Assembly: GCA_034423115.1 (NCBI GenBank)
Contig: DAOUJD010000044.1
Span: forward strand, 124,001 to 188,000
Origin: Bin87 sp034423115
GTDB lineage: Bacteria; Chloroflexota; Dehalococcoidia; Lucifugimonadales; UBA3495
Direction: 5' to 3'
Length of the DNA: 64,000 nt
The notes under the pieces were generated by a model, which ran no database searches, had not been told where the DNA came from, and was given only the letters and a program-made list of their open reading frames with translations. This document shows positions 1 through 8,482 of this stretch, piece by piece. The translations under genes were made by a program, and so were the position numbers. Position 1 is the first letter of the stretch; each line of letters opens with the position of its first letter.

Positions 1-1055
1 AGGGCTTGCCGGAATCGGTGTTCATGTTCACCGATACTCTGCTTGTGTTTGATCACCTGCGTCACAACATCAAGGTGGTGAGCCATGTGCGGGTTGACGG
101 TGGCGACATAGATGCTGCGTACGAGGCCGCTGTTGCCAAAATCGAGCGCATAGTGGACCGGCTCTCCCGGCCGTTGGAAATACCGCCCGAACTGCTGGCG
201 ACCCCGTCTATGCCGTCAAACGGTCAGGCGGAGTCCAACTTCACCGTCCCGGAATACGAGGCGGTGGTCGACAGGTGCATCGAGTACATCTATGCCGGCG
301 ATGTCATCCAGGTGGTCAACTCGCAACGGTTCAGCCGGCGCACGGATGCGCATCCGTTCCAGGTGTACCGCGCCCTGCGGGGCGACAACCCGTCCCCCTA
401 CATGTACTACCTGGACCTCAATGGCTTCCAAATCGTCGGCGCGGCCATTGAGACCGTCGCCACCGTCCACGACGGCGTCGTCAACACGCATCCCATCGCC
501 GGCACCCGCCCTCGCGGCCAGACCCCGGCGGAGGACATCGCGCTTGAGGAGGAGTTGAAGGGCAGCGAAAAGCAGCAGGCGGAACACATCATGCTGCTGG
601 ACCTGGGCCGGAACGACATCGGCCGAGTCAGCGTGCCCGGCACGGTCAAGGTGACGCAGTACATGGACGTGGAACGTTTCTCCCACGTCATGCACCTCGT
701 GTCCCACGTGGAAGGTCAACTGCGGCATGACATGACGCCGTACGACGCCCTGCGCGCCTGCTTCCCGGCCGGCACGGTGTCTGGCGCTCCCAAGATCCGC
801 GCCATGGAGATTATCGCCGAGGTAGAGCAGGAACGCCGCGGCCCCTACGGCGGCGCGGTTGCCTACTTCAGCTACAACGGCAACATGGATACCGCTCTCG
901 TGCTCCGCACCGGCATCTTCAAGGACGGCGTAATGTACGTGCAGGCCGGCGGGGGCGTGGTCGCTGACAGCGTCGCAGAGGACGAATACATGGAGACCCG
1001 TCACAAATCCGGCGCCATGATGCGCGCCATCGACACCGCCGAAGGCATCGCCTAA
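1..1055 (+). CDS. trpE: Anthranilate synthase component I, C-terminal part (5' end outside window)
   Basis: Converts chorismate and ammonia to anthranilate, the first committed step of tryptophan synthesis; the ammonia comes from the TrpG subunit encoded downstream. The frame is open from base 3 and the N-terminal part lies outside the window. About 350 residues remain and form most of the chorismate-binding domain. Signatures seen in order are NPSPYMYYL, HPIAGTRPRG, LEEELKGSEKQQAEHIMLLD, LGRNDIGRV, FPAGTVSGAPKIRAME and the C-terminal GGGVVADS. PabB is a close relative, but the full set and the nearby glutamine amidotransferase favour TrpE. The stop is followed directly by a REP-like hairpin and then two VOC genes, so TrpE and TrpG are not adjacent. 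Confidence 0.93.
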   Translation, partial: GLPESVFMFTDTLLVFDHLRHNIKVVSHVRVDGGDIDAAYEAAVAKIERIVDRLSRPLEIPPELLATPSMPSNGQAESNFTVPEYEAVVDRCIEYIYAGDVIQVVNSQRFSRRTDAHPFQVYRALRGDNPSPYMYYLDLNGFQIVGAAIETVATVHDGVVNTHPIAGTRPRGQTPAEDIALEEELKGSEKQQAEHIMLLDLGRNDIGRVSVPGTVKVTQYMDVERFSHVMHLVSHVEGQLRHDMTPYDALRACFPAGTVSGAPKIRAMEIIAEVEQERRGPYGGAVAYFSYNGNMDTALVLRTGIFKDGVMYVQAGGGVVADSVAEDEYMETRHKSGAMMRAIDTAEGIA

Positions 1056-1056
1056 T

Positions 1057-1091
1057 CCCTCTCCCTCGATGGGAGAGGGCTGGGGTGAGGG
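1057..1091. repeat. REP-like hairpin repeat, copy 1
   Basis: The sequence ccctctccc...gggagaggg forms a hairpin and is followed by ctggggtgaggg. Near-identical copies lie at 5045, 7218 and 63558. It sits immediately after the trpE stop. The conserved single-sided tail beside the hairpin is typical of REP-type dispersed repeats. Confidence 0.8.
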
Positions 1092-1120
1092 TGAAATCCT
1101 CTGCCAAACAGGAGGCCAAA

Positions 1121-1561
1121 ATGCTAACTTCCTTCTTTCACACCGGATTTATCGTCAAGGATCTCGAAGCCGCCATCGACTTTTACTCGGACGTGCTCGG
1201 CCTGAAGCTGACCATGCGCACCGAGCGCACCGGCGAATTTCCTACGACGTTGCTGGGATTCCCCGACACCCACATCAAGGGGGCGTTCTTCGACATGGGT
1301 GACGGTCACCAGCTCGAGCTGATCCAGTACATCAACCCTGAGGGCAGTTACGCCAACTTTGACAAGAACGACGTTCGCGCAGCGCATCTGGCATTCTTCG
1401 TTGAGGACATCGACGCCTTCTACGAAAAGACCCGGGATCGCGGCCTCGCCTATCCCACGCCACCCGTCCCTATGTATGACGACGATGGCAAAATGGTGCG
1501 CAAGGCATCCTACTGCCAAGACCCGGACGGCAACTGGCTGGAACTCGTGGAGCTGTACTGA
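1121..1561 (+). CDS. VOC (glyoxalase/bleomycin-resistance fold) family protein
   Basis: A 146-residue single-chain vicinal-oxygen-chelate protein with two beta-alpha-beta-beta-beta modules. The first begins FHTGFIVKDLEAAIDFYSDV, the second AHLAFFVEDIDAFYE, and the end is DPDGNWLELVEL, the usual metal-ligand region of lactoylglutathione lyase-like enzymes. The ATG at 1121 was chosen because AGGAGG precedes it at 1110-1115; an in-frame GTG at 1085 falls inside the REP-like repeat. The substrate cannot be told from sequence. Its place between trpE and trpG need not mean a tryptophan role. Confidence 0.85.
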   Translation: MLTSFFHTGFIVKDLEAAIDFYSDVLGLKLTMRTERTGEFPTTLLGFPDTHIKGAFFDMGDGHQLELIQYINPEGSYANFDKNDVRAAHLAFFVEDIDAFYEKTRDRGLAYPTPPVPMYDDDGKMVRKASYCQDPDGNWLELVELY

Positions 1562-1623
1562 TGCTGCGAAGGTTACAAGAATCCTTCCGAACCACTCCGA
1601 GGGCGACAACAGGCAGTGAAATC

Positions 1624-2034
1624 ATGCTTGAGTCAGTAAACCGGGTCTTTTTCCTGGTGAAGGACTTGACAGCCTCAGTCGAGTTTTACAGTAGGCTAGG
1701 ATTACAAGTAATACACCAATCCGAATGGTCGATAGGTGCCGGTACCGCGAACTCTGTGGTCTTCGACTTGGGCAACGGCGCGGGGTTGACATTAACAGAG
1801 CCAACGGACGCCTACGGGATTGGCCTGGTAGCTGATATGCCTGCTGACCGGTGTACACAGTTGGGTTTCATGGTCGATGACCTCGACTCTTTCTATCTAG
1901 CGTCGTTGGCTAGAGGCGTCCAATATCCGATGCCACCTCAAGAAATGCGCACTAACGAAGGCGCTGGCGGTAAAATGCTGTTTTGCAATGATCCTGATGG
2001 TTACGGCATCATAATATTCCAGAGGCCGCGCTAA
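1624..2034 (+). CDS. VOC family protein, atypical composition
   Basis: A 136-residue VOC-fold protein (N-terminal NRVFFLVKDLTASVEFYSRL, second module LGFMVDDLDSFY, C-terminal NDPDGYGIIIFQ). The metal-ligand glutamate usual after DPDG is absent, so it may be a binding protein rather than an enzyme. Its base composition is visibly more AT-rich than the flanking genes, with codons such as gta, aca and tta, suggesting acquisition. An in-frame ATG at 1561 overlaps the previous stop (TGATG) and would add 21 residues without VOC similarity; 1624 starts where the fold starts. Its TAA overlaps the trpG ATG (TAATG), so translation is probably coupled. Confidence 0.8.
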   Translation: MLESVNRVFFLVKDLTASVEFYSRLGLQVIHQSEWSIGAGTANSVVFDLGNGAGLTLTEPTDAYGIGLVADMPADRCTQLGFMVDDLDSFYLASLARGVQYPMPPQEMRTNEGAGGKMLFCNDPDGYGIIIFQRPR

Positions 2035-2624
2035 TGCTTCTCCTCATCGACAACTACGACAGCTTCACCTACAACCTCTACCAGTACCTGTGCGAACTGG
2101 GCGCGGAGGTTGAAGTCGTCCGCAATGACAAGACCACCATCGAAGATATCGAGGCCATGCGGCCCGAGGGCATCGTGGTGTCCCCGGGTCCCTGCACGCC
2201 GCGCGAGGCCGGCATCTCCAACGACGTGATCCGGTATTTCGGGCCCAAGTTGCCGGTGCTGGGCGTGTGCCTGGGGCACCAGTGCATCGGCGATGCCTAC
2301 GGCGCAACCGTGGACCGCGCCGGCGAAATCCGCCACGGCAAGACCTCGATGATCCACCACGACGGCAAGGGCGTGTTCGCCGGCCTGCCCAACCCCTTCG
2401 AGGCCATCCGCTACCACAGCCTGGTCATCTATCCCGAAACGTTGCCGGATTTTCTGGAAGCAACAGCCTGGACCGACAACGGGCTAGTCATGGGCGTGCG
2501 CCACAAGGAACTGCCCGTTGAAGGCGTCCAGTTTCACCCCGAATCCATCATGACCGTCGTCGGCCACGATCTCCTGCAAAACTACCTCGACCAGGTGACG
2601 GAGTTTCACGGCCAATCTTCGTAG
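2034..2624 (+). CDS. trpG: Anthranilate synthase component II (glutamine amidotransferase)
   Basis: A 196-residue class I glutamine amidotransferase that hydrolyses glutamine and passes ammonia to TrpE; in many bacteria it also serves PabB. It opens with LLLIDNYDSFTYNL. The nucleophile is Cys79 in GVCLGHQ, and the catalytic pair is His168 and Glu170 in QFHPES. The length is normal for TrpG/PabA. The start codon overlaps the stop of the preceding VOC gene, so the two are probably co-translated. Confidence 0.95.
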   Translation: MLLLIDNYDSFTYNLYQYLCELGAEVEVVRNDKTTIEDIEAMRPEGIVVSPGPCTPREAGISNDVIRYFGPKLPVLGVCLGHQCIGDAYGATVDRAGEIRHGKTSMIHHDGKGVFAGLPNPFEAIRYHSLVIYPETLPDFLEATAWTDNGLVMGVRHKELPVEGVQFHPESIMTVVGHDLLQNYLDQVTEFHGQSS

Positions 2625-2660
2625 CGGGCTATAGTTGCCGGAACATTCCCAGAGTTGCAG

Positions 2661-3482
2661 ATGACACAGCCCCGGCGTAAAGGCGCTTCTCGCATCGCCG
2701 ACATTCCGTCCGACGTCCTGGTGGCGTTGAACGAAGGCCGCGAGGAAACCGCCACCCTGGTCGAGTGGCTCGCCATCGATATGGTCGTGCTGGTGGGCCA
2801 GGTCTCCCCTGGGGTCGGCTTGGCCGAAAACGTCGACGCTCTGGTAGCGGCCGCTGACGCGCTGGCGGATCACGGGATCACCCGTCGCACGCACGGCATG
2901 GGTCGGGCGATGGCAGATGCGATGGCCGTCCATTCCAAGCGGGAGGCGATTTTCGAATCCCTGGCGACCCACACGTCCGACATGGTACGCGCCTGGGCCG
3001 CTTATTCCGTAACCGCCGATCCGGATGTGCCGCTCGATAGAAGGCTGCAAATCGCCCGCCGCTTCGCCGCCGACCGGTCGCACGCCGTACGCGAATGTGC
3101 TTGGGATTCTTACCGCCAGCACCTCGTAAACGACCTGGGATTGGGAATCAATCTCCTTCGTCAGTGGGTCGTTGACGAGGATCCGAACATCCGGCGGTGT
3201 GCGGTGGAGAGCACGCGCCCGATGGGGGTTTGGACGGCGCACATTCCCGCGCTGAAATCCGATCCCGCGCTTGGTTTGCCACTGTTGGAACCCGTGCGGT
3301 CCGATCCATCCCGCTACGTACAGAACGCCGTCGCCAATTGGCTCAACGACGCCAGCAAGACCCAGCCCGATTGGGTAATCAACCTCACCGACCGCTGGCT
3401 GCGCGAATCCCCGACTGCCGAAACCACGTGGATTGTCAACCGCGCTCTCCGTACCCTGAGGAAGCAGGGGTTGACCACCTAG
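2661..3482 (+). CDS. DNA alkylation repair protein, AlkD-like HEAT repeat
   Basis: About 273 residues, almost all helical, in repeating pairs typical of HEAT-like AlkD glycosylases that remove N3- and N7-alkylated purines. The C-terminal block RYVQNAVANWLNDASKTQPD and the later Trp/Arg-rich helices (WVINLTDRWLRE) resemble the conserved part of the COG4335 DNA alkylation repair group. ATG 2661 is preferred to the TTG at 2655. It follows trpG by 36 bases and may share its transcript. Assignment rests on remembered family pattern; substrate specificity is unknown. Confidence 0.68.
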   Translation: MTQPRRKGASRIADIPSDVLVALNEGREETATLVEWLAIDMVVLVGQVSPGVGLAENVDALVAAADALADHGITRRTHGMGRAMADAMAVHSKREAIFESLATHTSDMVRAWAAYSVTADPDVPLDRRLQIARRFAADRSHAVRECAWDSYRQHLVNDLGLGINLLRQWVVDEDPNIRRCAVESTRPMGVWTAHIPALKSDPALGLPLLEPVRSDPSRYVQNAVANWLNDASKTQPDWVINLTDRWLRESPTAETTWIVNRALRTLRKQGLTT

Positions 3483-3588
3483 TTTGGTGAGCGTTCTTGC
3501 GGTTCATGTCGCGGGATAACCAATGAAGACCAATGTCGACGGCATGGTGCGCGCTGATTTAGTGCTGGCCTACTCCTCTGTGGTCCGG

Positions 3589-3616
3589 TTTTCATCCTCC
3601 GAAACTGTCATATAAT
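3589..3616 (+). promoter_or_regulatory. Predicted sigma-70-type promoter for the PrpD-family gene
   Basis: TTTTCA at 3589-3594 and a perfect TATAAT at 3611-3616 are separated by 16 bases. The start codon follows 40 bases after the -10 box. This is the clearest promoter-like pair on this strand near the start of the window. Confidence 0.5.
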
Positions 3617-3655
3617 CCCGTCAATCCTGCGCATTCAATTCCAACGGAGCCCGCC

Positions 3656-5029
3656 ATGCCCACCATCGCCGAGTACGTCTCCAACTATTCCACCAACCTG
3701 CATTTCAGCGACATCCCCTCTGAAACGGTCCACCTGTTCAAACGCATGACCATCGATACCATCGGTTGCGCGATCGGAGGGTACACGTCGGAGCCCAGCA
3801 AAATCGCCCGCGACCTGGCCGGAGAAATCACCGGTCACCGCCGTCCGGTCACCGTCATCGGCAACGGCCTGACCAGCAGCCCCGAATTGGCAACCTTCGC
3901 CAACGGCGTGATGATCCGCTACCTGGACTTCAACGACGGCTACACCACGCTGGAATCAGGCCATCCCAGTGACAGCATCGCCGCCACGCTCGCCGGCGCG
4001 GAACTGGCCGGAGCCGGCGGGCGGCGGTTCATCACGGCTACCGCCGTCGCGTACGAGGCATTCTGCCGGTTCGGCGATGCTTTCAACATACGAGCCGTGG
4101 GTTTCGACCACGTGACCAATGGGGCAATCGCCAGCTCCCTGGGAGCCGCCCGCGCCATGGGCCTGTCTGCCGCCCAGACCGAGCAGGCGTTGAATCTGGG
4201 GATCACGCCCAACCTCGCCCTGGGCCAGACCCGCGTGGGCGAACTTTCCCACTGGAAGGGGTGCGCCTACGCAAACTCCAGCCGCAACGCGGTGTTCGCC
4301 GCCCTGCTGGCGGAGCGCGGACTCACCGGGCCTGGGCCGATCTTCGAGGGCGAACTTGGCTTCTTCGCGGCCGTAACCAAGGGACCCTACGAGCTGGAAC
4401 CCTTTGGTGGAGACCAGGGACAGCCTTTCAAGGTCCATGAGTGCAACATCAAGCAATTTGCCCTGGGCCTGTACTCGCAGACCGTCGTCGAGGCCGTTCT
4501 GTCCGCCCGCCGGCAGGTGCCCGATTTCAACGAAGCCAACGTGGAGGACGTCCATATCCGTACGCTCCAGAAGGCCATCGACATCATGGCCGGCGACGAG
4601 GAGAAGTACAACCCTCGCACCCGCGAGTCAGCCGATCACAGCATGCCCTACGCCACGGCCATCGCCCTGAAGCACAACACCCTGAACCAAAGCCACTTCT
4701 CCGACGAGCACATCAACGATCCCGCCATCGCCACGCTCATCGGCAACACCCGCATAGAAGCTACAGAGGAGGCCAACAATCGCTTCCCCGAAGCGATGCT
4801 CTGCAACCTGGACCTGCGGATGAACAACGGCCAGACTTACAGCGCAGAGGTCGCCCAGTTCCGCGGCCACCACCTCAACCCCATGACGGACGCCGAGGTG
4901 GAAGCCAAGTTCCGCGGACTCTGCGAAGACCTGCTAACCCCCGATCAGACCGAGGAACTGCTCGCCCGCTTCTGGCTTCTGGAGGAAGAGGAAGACATCA
5001 GCGCCCTGCTGCGCCTCACCCGTATCTAG
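3656..5029 (+). CDS. MmgE/PrpD family protein (2-methylcitrate dehydratase-like)
   Basis: A 457-residue member of the MmgE/PrpD family, whose characterised members dehydrate 2-methylcitrate or isomerise cis-aconitate/itaconate-type substrates. Family features seen are the N-terminal DTIGCAIGG, the RYLDFNDGY motif, SGHPSDSIAA, and HWKGCAYANSSRNAVFAALLA before the smaller C-terminal lid domain, which starts about residue 270. No other methylcitrate-cycle genes are nearby, so a role in propionate use is not supported by context. Length is normal for the family. Confidence 0.85.
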   Translation: MPTIAEYVSNYSTNLHFSDIPSETVHLFKRMTIDTIGCAIGGYTSEPSKIARDLAGEITGHRRPVTVIGNGLTSSPELATFANGVMIRYLDFNDGYTTLESGHPSDSIAATLAGAELAGAGGRRFITATAVAYEAFCRFGDAFNIRAVGFDHVTNGAIASSLGAARAMGLSAAQTEQALNLGITPNLALGQTRVGELSHWKGCAYANSSRNAVFAALLAERGLTGPGPIFEGELGFFAAVTKGPYELEPFGGDQGQPFKVHECNIKQFALGLYSQTVVEAVLSARRQVPDFNEANVEDVHIRTLQKAIDIMAGDEEKYNPRTRESADHSMPYATAIALKHNTLNQSHFSDEHINDPAIATLIGNTRIEATEEANNRFPEAMLCNLDLRMNNGQTYSAEVAQFRGHHLNPMTDAEVEAKFRGLCEDLLTPDQTEELLARFWLLEEEEDISALLRLTRI

Positions 5030-5044
5030 CCAACATCTGAAACT

Positions 5045-5080
5045 CCCTCTCCCCTGGTGGGAGAGGGCTGGGGTGAGGGG
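5045..5080. repeat. REP-like hairpin repeat, copy 2
   Basis: Same hairpin plus ctggggtgagggg tail as at 1057. It lies between the stop of the PrpD-family gene and the 3' end of the convergent gene at 5084. Confidence 0.8.
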
Positions 5081-5083
5081 GCA

Positions 5084-5509
5084 TCATGCCCCGATGCGAG
5101 TCCCGTCCGGATAGGTATAACCCACTCGGTCGCTGTACCCGCCGGCCTCGGGGAATATCTGCCGGTACAGTCCCCGCGCCCGGTTCTTGACCACTGCGCC
5201 GGCTGCGTCCTTGGTAGGCGTGGGCTTGGCGTTCTGGTCCTTGTAGAACTGGGATTGCAGCGGGCTGTCGTCCTCCATCTCCCAGATGCACAGGTAGCGC
5301 ATCACGTTGTTGGCCTGTCCGTCCTCGGGATCCAGGACGAAACGCCGAGCGCTGATGTAACCGGGGATCGACATGCGCTCCGGCAGGTGTTCCTCGTTGT
5401 ACCACTTGTTGAACACCGCGTCGTCCGCCGGATCCACCTCCATCATCACCACCAATACCGTGGTGCCAACCTTTTGATCGCTCACCTTGCTTCCATTCAC
5501 GCTGGTCAT
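5084..5509 (-). CDS. Small dimeric alpha/beta-barrel protein (EthD/DUF4286-like)
   Basis: A 141-residue protein with a ferredoxin-like pattern (TTVLVVMMEVDP, FNKWYNEEHLPERM, YISARRFVL, RYLCIWEME). The WYNEEHLPE motif with a conserved histidine is typical of EthD-like and related small dimeric barrel proteins. The ATG at 5509 follows AAGGAG with seven bases between; an in-frame TTG lies two codons upstream. Substrate unknown. It converges on the PrpD-family gene, with a REP-like repeat between them. Confidence 0.62.
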   Translation of the reverse strand: MTSVNGSKVSDQKVGTTVLVVMMEVDPADDAVFNKWYNEEHLPERMSIPGYISARRFVLDPEDGQANNVMRYLCIWEMEDDSPLQSQFYKDQNAKPTPTKDAAGAVVKNRARGLYRQIFPEAGGYSDRVGYTYPDGTRIGA

Positions 5510-5521
5510 AATCAACTCCTT

Positions 5522-5902
5522 TTACGCCTGATCTTCTTCTAGTTCCGTGAGAGTAACGCCTCCGCCGTGCCTGAAGTCGACCGACAGGTTGTTTCCCCAA
5601 AGCAATCCGACGCCGATCAGCGGGAAAACCTCAGACTCCAACACGTTCACCACCAATTGATGGCCGTTCCACAAAACTGCTCCCTCATACGTTTCGAACT
5701 CGACCAACGAGCCCTCGCCCGTTCGGAAACTGGTGACAGCGACGAACGGAAAACCCAGTTGTTCAATTGCGAAACTTGGGAGGGTCAAGTCGCCGGTAAA
5801 TCCGGTGTCAATTTGAGCTTCGATCGTTCGGCGCTCGCCTTCGGCACCAATTATTTCGACATGGATGGCTGGCCGTCGCCACAGGTTAACGGCGCCCCGC
5901 AT
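5522..5902 (-). CDS. Clan AA aspartic protease-like (retropepsin fold) protein
   Basis: A 126-residue single-domain protein with the aspartic-protease signature IDTGFTGDLTLP near residue 32, followed by an all-beta region ending in LLWGNNLSVDF. This is the pattern of bacterial retropepsin-like clan AA proteins, which are thought to act as dimers. ATG 5902 is preferred because related proteins begin with a similar M-x-G-x-V-N stretch; a GTG at 5920 overlaps the upstream stop as GTGA and is possible. It forms a two-gene unit with the small gene at 5917. Confidence 0.72.
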   Translation of the reverse strand: MRGAVNLWRRPAIHVEIIGAEGERRTIEAQIDTGFTGDLTLPSFAIEQLGFPFVAVTSFRTGEGSLVEFETYEGAVLWNGHQLVVNVLESEVFPLIGVGLLWGNNLSVDFRHGGGVTLTELEEDQA

Positions 5903-5916
5903 TACTCGCCGAGTCC

Positions 5917-6174
5917 TCACGGGCTCAACGACTCGAACGCAGCAGGGAAACCAACCCTGAATCCATATACGTCCGCATCGGGCCGTCGTTCTCGCAGTCG
6001 CCGCGCTGCTTTGTGCAGCGCCTCGTCCAATTCCCAATCCATGCTGTCGTGGTCAACTGCCAGAAAATAGCCGATCGGTTCCTCGGTTCCTTTCAGCGTT
6101 GGCCGAACCTTGCCTTGATAAACCTGCCTGCCTATCTCCTCAGCTTCCTCGGCGGTCATGTCTCGCCATCCCAT
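5917..6174 (-). CDS. Small conserved protein paired with clan AA protease
   Basis: An 85-residue, acidic and helix-rich protein starting MGWRDMTAEEAEEIGRQVYQ and ending PDADVYGFRVGFPAAFES. AAGGAGG stands four bases before the ATG. From memory, short proteins of this pattern (early E-E-I-x-x-x-G-x-x-Y, late R-x-P-D-A-x-x-Y) often lie directly upstream of retropepsin-like proteins. Function unknown; partner, substrate or regulator of the protease are all open. Confidence 0.65.
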   Translation of the reverse strand: MGWRDMTAEEAEEIGRQVYQGKVRPTLKGTEEPIGYFLAVDHDSMDWELDEALHKAARRLRERRPDADVYGFRVGFPAAFESLSP

Positions 6175-6209
6175 GTCTCCTCCTTACGTATCAAAGAACT
6201 GGCTACGCC

Positions 6210-7199
6210 CTACCCCAGCCGTCGGTATATCTGCACCCGGTGGCGGTAGCAGTCGGCCACGAACACCAGCCCGTCTTCGCTCACCGTAACCGCCCTTGGC
6301 CGGTAGAATCGGCGCTTCAGCTCGATGTTCTGCGTTGCGGCGTTCAGCTTCTCCTCGATGTCCGGGTTGGCATTCAGGAATGTGCGCGCCCACTTGGATG
6401 TTCCAGAATGTCCGATCAGGGTGTCAATCACGCGCCCATCCGGGTTCAGCACCTGCACCCGATCGTTCTGCCAGTCGCACACATAGAGTCGACCCTCGCC
6501 GTCCACTGTCAAACCGTTGGGACGCGCCAAGCCGTCGCTGCCGTCCCGCCCGTCGAACTCGGCGATGAAACCGCCATCGGCGTCGAATTTCTGCACCCGG
6601 TCGTTGCGCCAGTCGGTGACGTACACATCTCCCAGTGAATCTACGGCCACGCCCCACGGCATCCGGAATTGTCCCGGACCTTCGCCTTCCTGTCCCCAAC
6701 CGCTCAAATACTCCCCGTCGGCCGCGTACCGTTGCACTCGGTTGTTCAGCGAGTCCACCACCAGCAGAGTTCCGTCCGGCGCAAACGCCGTACCGGACGG
6801 CCGGTTCAACTGCCCGGCGCCCGAGCCGAACTCGCCCCAGCAGCGCAAGAACTCCCCTTCTGGCGTGAACACGCTGATGCGATGTGTGTTTTCGTCCGAG
6901 AGGTACAGATTGCCGTCCGGCCCGAAGCGGATTTCGGTGATCCAGATGAATTGACCCGGACCCTCTCCCCAACCATTGAACTCGCCCACATAGTCTCCGT
7001 CGTAGGTGCATCGAGTCACCCGCACTCCCTCGGGTTGGTTGGGATTTGCCCGGCTCGCCACGTACAGCAACCCGTCCGGGCCCAACGCCAGGGAAACCGG
7101 CCCGCTGAAACCCGGTCCGCTGGCCGAAAGCAATCCGATCACGTTGTGGTACTGGTACAACCCCGCAACCGACACGGGATATTCGACAACTGTGGTCAT
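6210..7199 (-). CDS. NHL-repeat beta-propeller protein
   Basis: A 329-residue protein built of about six NHL repeats, each with the pattern P-x-G-x-A-x-x-x-D-G-x-x-Y-V-x-D-x-x-N-x-R-V-Q. Examples are RPSGTAFAPDGTLLVVDSLN, MPWGVAVDSLGDVYVTDWRN and RPNGLTVDGEGRLYVCDWQN. There is no clear signal peptide or membrane segment. Such propellers bind ligands or act as lyases and lactonases. A second, different NHL protein is encoded at 30774. Confidence 0.82.
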   Translation of the reverse strand: MTTVVEYPVSVAGLYQYHNVIGLLSASGPGFSGPVSLALGPDGLLYVASRANPNQPEGVRVTRCTYDGDYVGEFNGWGEGPGQFIWITEIRFGPDGNLYLSDENTHRISVFTPEGEFLRCWGEFGSGAGQLNRPSGTAFAPDGTLLVVDSLNNRVQRYAADGEYLSGWGQEGEGPGQFRMPWGVAVDSLGDVYVTDWRNDRVQKFDADGGFIAEFDGRDGSDGLARPNGLTVDGEGRLYVCDWQNDRVQVLNPDGRVIDTLIGHSGTSKWARTFLNANPDIEEKLNAATQNIELKRRFYRPRAVTVSEDGLVFVADCYRHRVQIYRRLG

Positions 7200-7217
7200 T
7201 GTAACCTCGTAGATTTA

Positions 7218-7255
7218 CCCCTCTCCCCACCGTGGGAGAGGGCTGGGGTGAGGGG
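7218..7255. repeat. REP-like hairpin repeat, copy 3
   Basis: Same hairpin and ctggggtgagggg tail as at 1057 and 5045. It lies between the acyl-CoA dehydrogenase stop (7263) and the NHL start (7199), that is, between two genes transcribed in the same minus-strand direction. Confidence 0.8.
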
Positions 7256-7262
7256 CGTCCCC

Positions 7263-8471
7263 CTACGTTAACTCAATCGTAACCGCCGGCAGCCCACATT
7301 CCAGCTTGCCGATGGTTTCCAGGCACCGGTCGTTGGCCGGAGGCATCACCGGACCCGACAGGGCGTCGCGTCGCAGCCGTTCCAGCGGCGATGATTTGAG
7401 CAATCCTCCACCGCCGGCCAGGCGCATGGCAGCATCGGTTACCGACACGCCCACCTCTGCGCAGTACTGCTTGGCCCGGTTCACCGCCAGCACCGCTCCA
7501 GTGGGGTCTGCGTGCCGGTCGGTCAGCGCGGCGTCCACCAGCAACAGCCGGCCCGACTGAATGGCGACGGACATCTCGCCGATCGCCTTCTGCGTGCCCG
7601 GGTGATTGATGATGGTCTCGCCCTCTGGGGTCCAGGTTTTCTCGTTCACGTAGTCGGTGATGTACTGGTACGCCGCCTCCGCGATTCCAAGATAAACTGC
7701 CCCATACCCCAGCGAAAAGCTGCCCCAATCTGCGCTCAGGATGCGGCCTGGCGGTCCGAACACAGCGTGGGCCGGCGCCACCGTATTGTAGGACACCGTG
7801 TGACTGGATGTCGCCCGCATGCCCACCGCGTCCCACTGTTCCGTAACCTCAACGCCGCTCATGTCGCTGCGAATCATCGCCGAGAGAATGTTGTCCGGCC
7901 CGCCTCCGCTGCCTGCCACGATCCCAGACACGAAGAAGTAGTCCGCCGCGTCGGCCAATGAGCAAAAATGCTTGGTGCCCGACACCCGGTACCCACCGTC
8001 ATCCACGGGTGAGAAGGTGGTCGACAGCACGAACCGGTCCCGCGCCGACGCCCCGGGTTCGCTGGTTATCGACGCGAAAAGCCGGCCGTCGTCCACAGCC
8101 TCACGGAAGTACCAATTCTTTTGCTCGGGCGTTCCCAGCCCGCCCACAAACGATCCCAACACGTTGGTGTGCATCGTCAGGGTGAGCCCCGTGGATGCGC
8201 AACCGCGCGCCACCGACAGGATGCACATGGCGAACGTCAGCGGGTCCACGTCCAGCCCGCCGTATTTCGCCGGAACCCGCAGGCCCAGCAGCCCGGCTTC
8301 CCGCAGATCAACGTAGTTCTCCGCTGGAAACTCCGCCGCCGCATCGTAGCCCGCCGCCCGCCCGGCAAACCGCTCCTTCGCCAGCCGGTCCGCCGTCGCG
8401 ATCAGCGCTATGGATTCATCGCTCAAGACGCGGGCGGCTGCCGACGGTATCGGTTCCAGTTTGATGCTCAT
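7263..8471 (-). CDS. Acyl-CoA dehydrogenase family flavoprotein
   Basis: A 402-residue member of the acyl-CoA dehydrogenase fold. The N-terminal helical domain contains LREAGLLGLRVPAKYGGLD. The middle beta domain has SITSEPGASARDR and VSGTKHFCSLADAADYFFV, and the C-terminal helical domain runs from about residue 235. The VSGTKHFCS(L) stretch resembles the flavin-dependent monooxygenase or dibenzothiophene-desulfurization branch as much as true dehydrogenases, so the substrate is open. ATG 8471 gives the usual N-terminus; a longer frame would overlap the next gene. Confidence 0.8.
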   Translation of the reverse strand: MSIKLEPIPSAAARVLSDESIALIATADRLAKERFAGRAAGYDAAAEFPAENYVDLREAGLLGLRVPAKYGGLDVDPLTFAMCILSVARGCASTGLTLTMHTNVLGSFVGGLGTPEQKNWYFREAVDDGRLFASITSEPGASARDRFVLSTTFSPVDDGGYRVSGTKHFCSLADAADYFFVSGIVAGSGGGPDNILSAMIRSDMSGVEVTEQWDAVGMRATSSHTVSYNTVAPAHAVFGPPGRILSADWGSFSLGYGAVYLGIAEAAYQYITDYVNEKTWTPEGETIINHPGTQKAIGEMSVAIQSGRLLLVDAALTDRHADPTGAVLAVNRAKQYCAEVGVSVTDAAMRLAGGGGLLKSSPLERLRRDALSGPVMPPANDRCLETIGKLECGLPAVTIELT

Positions 8472-8482
8472 GGTGGAGACGG

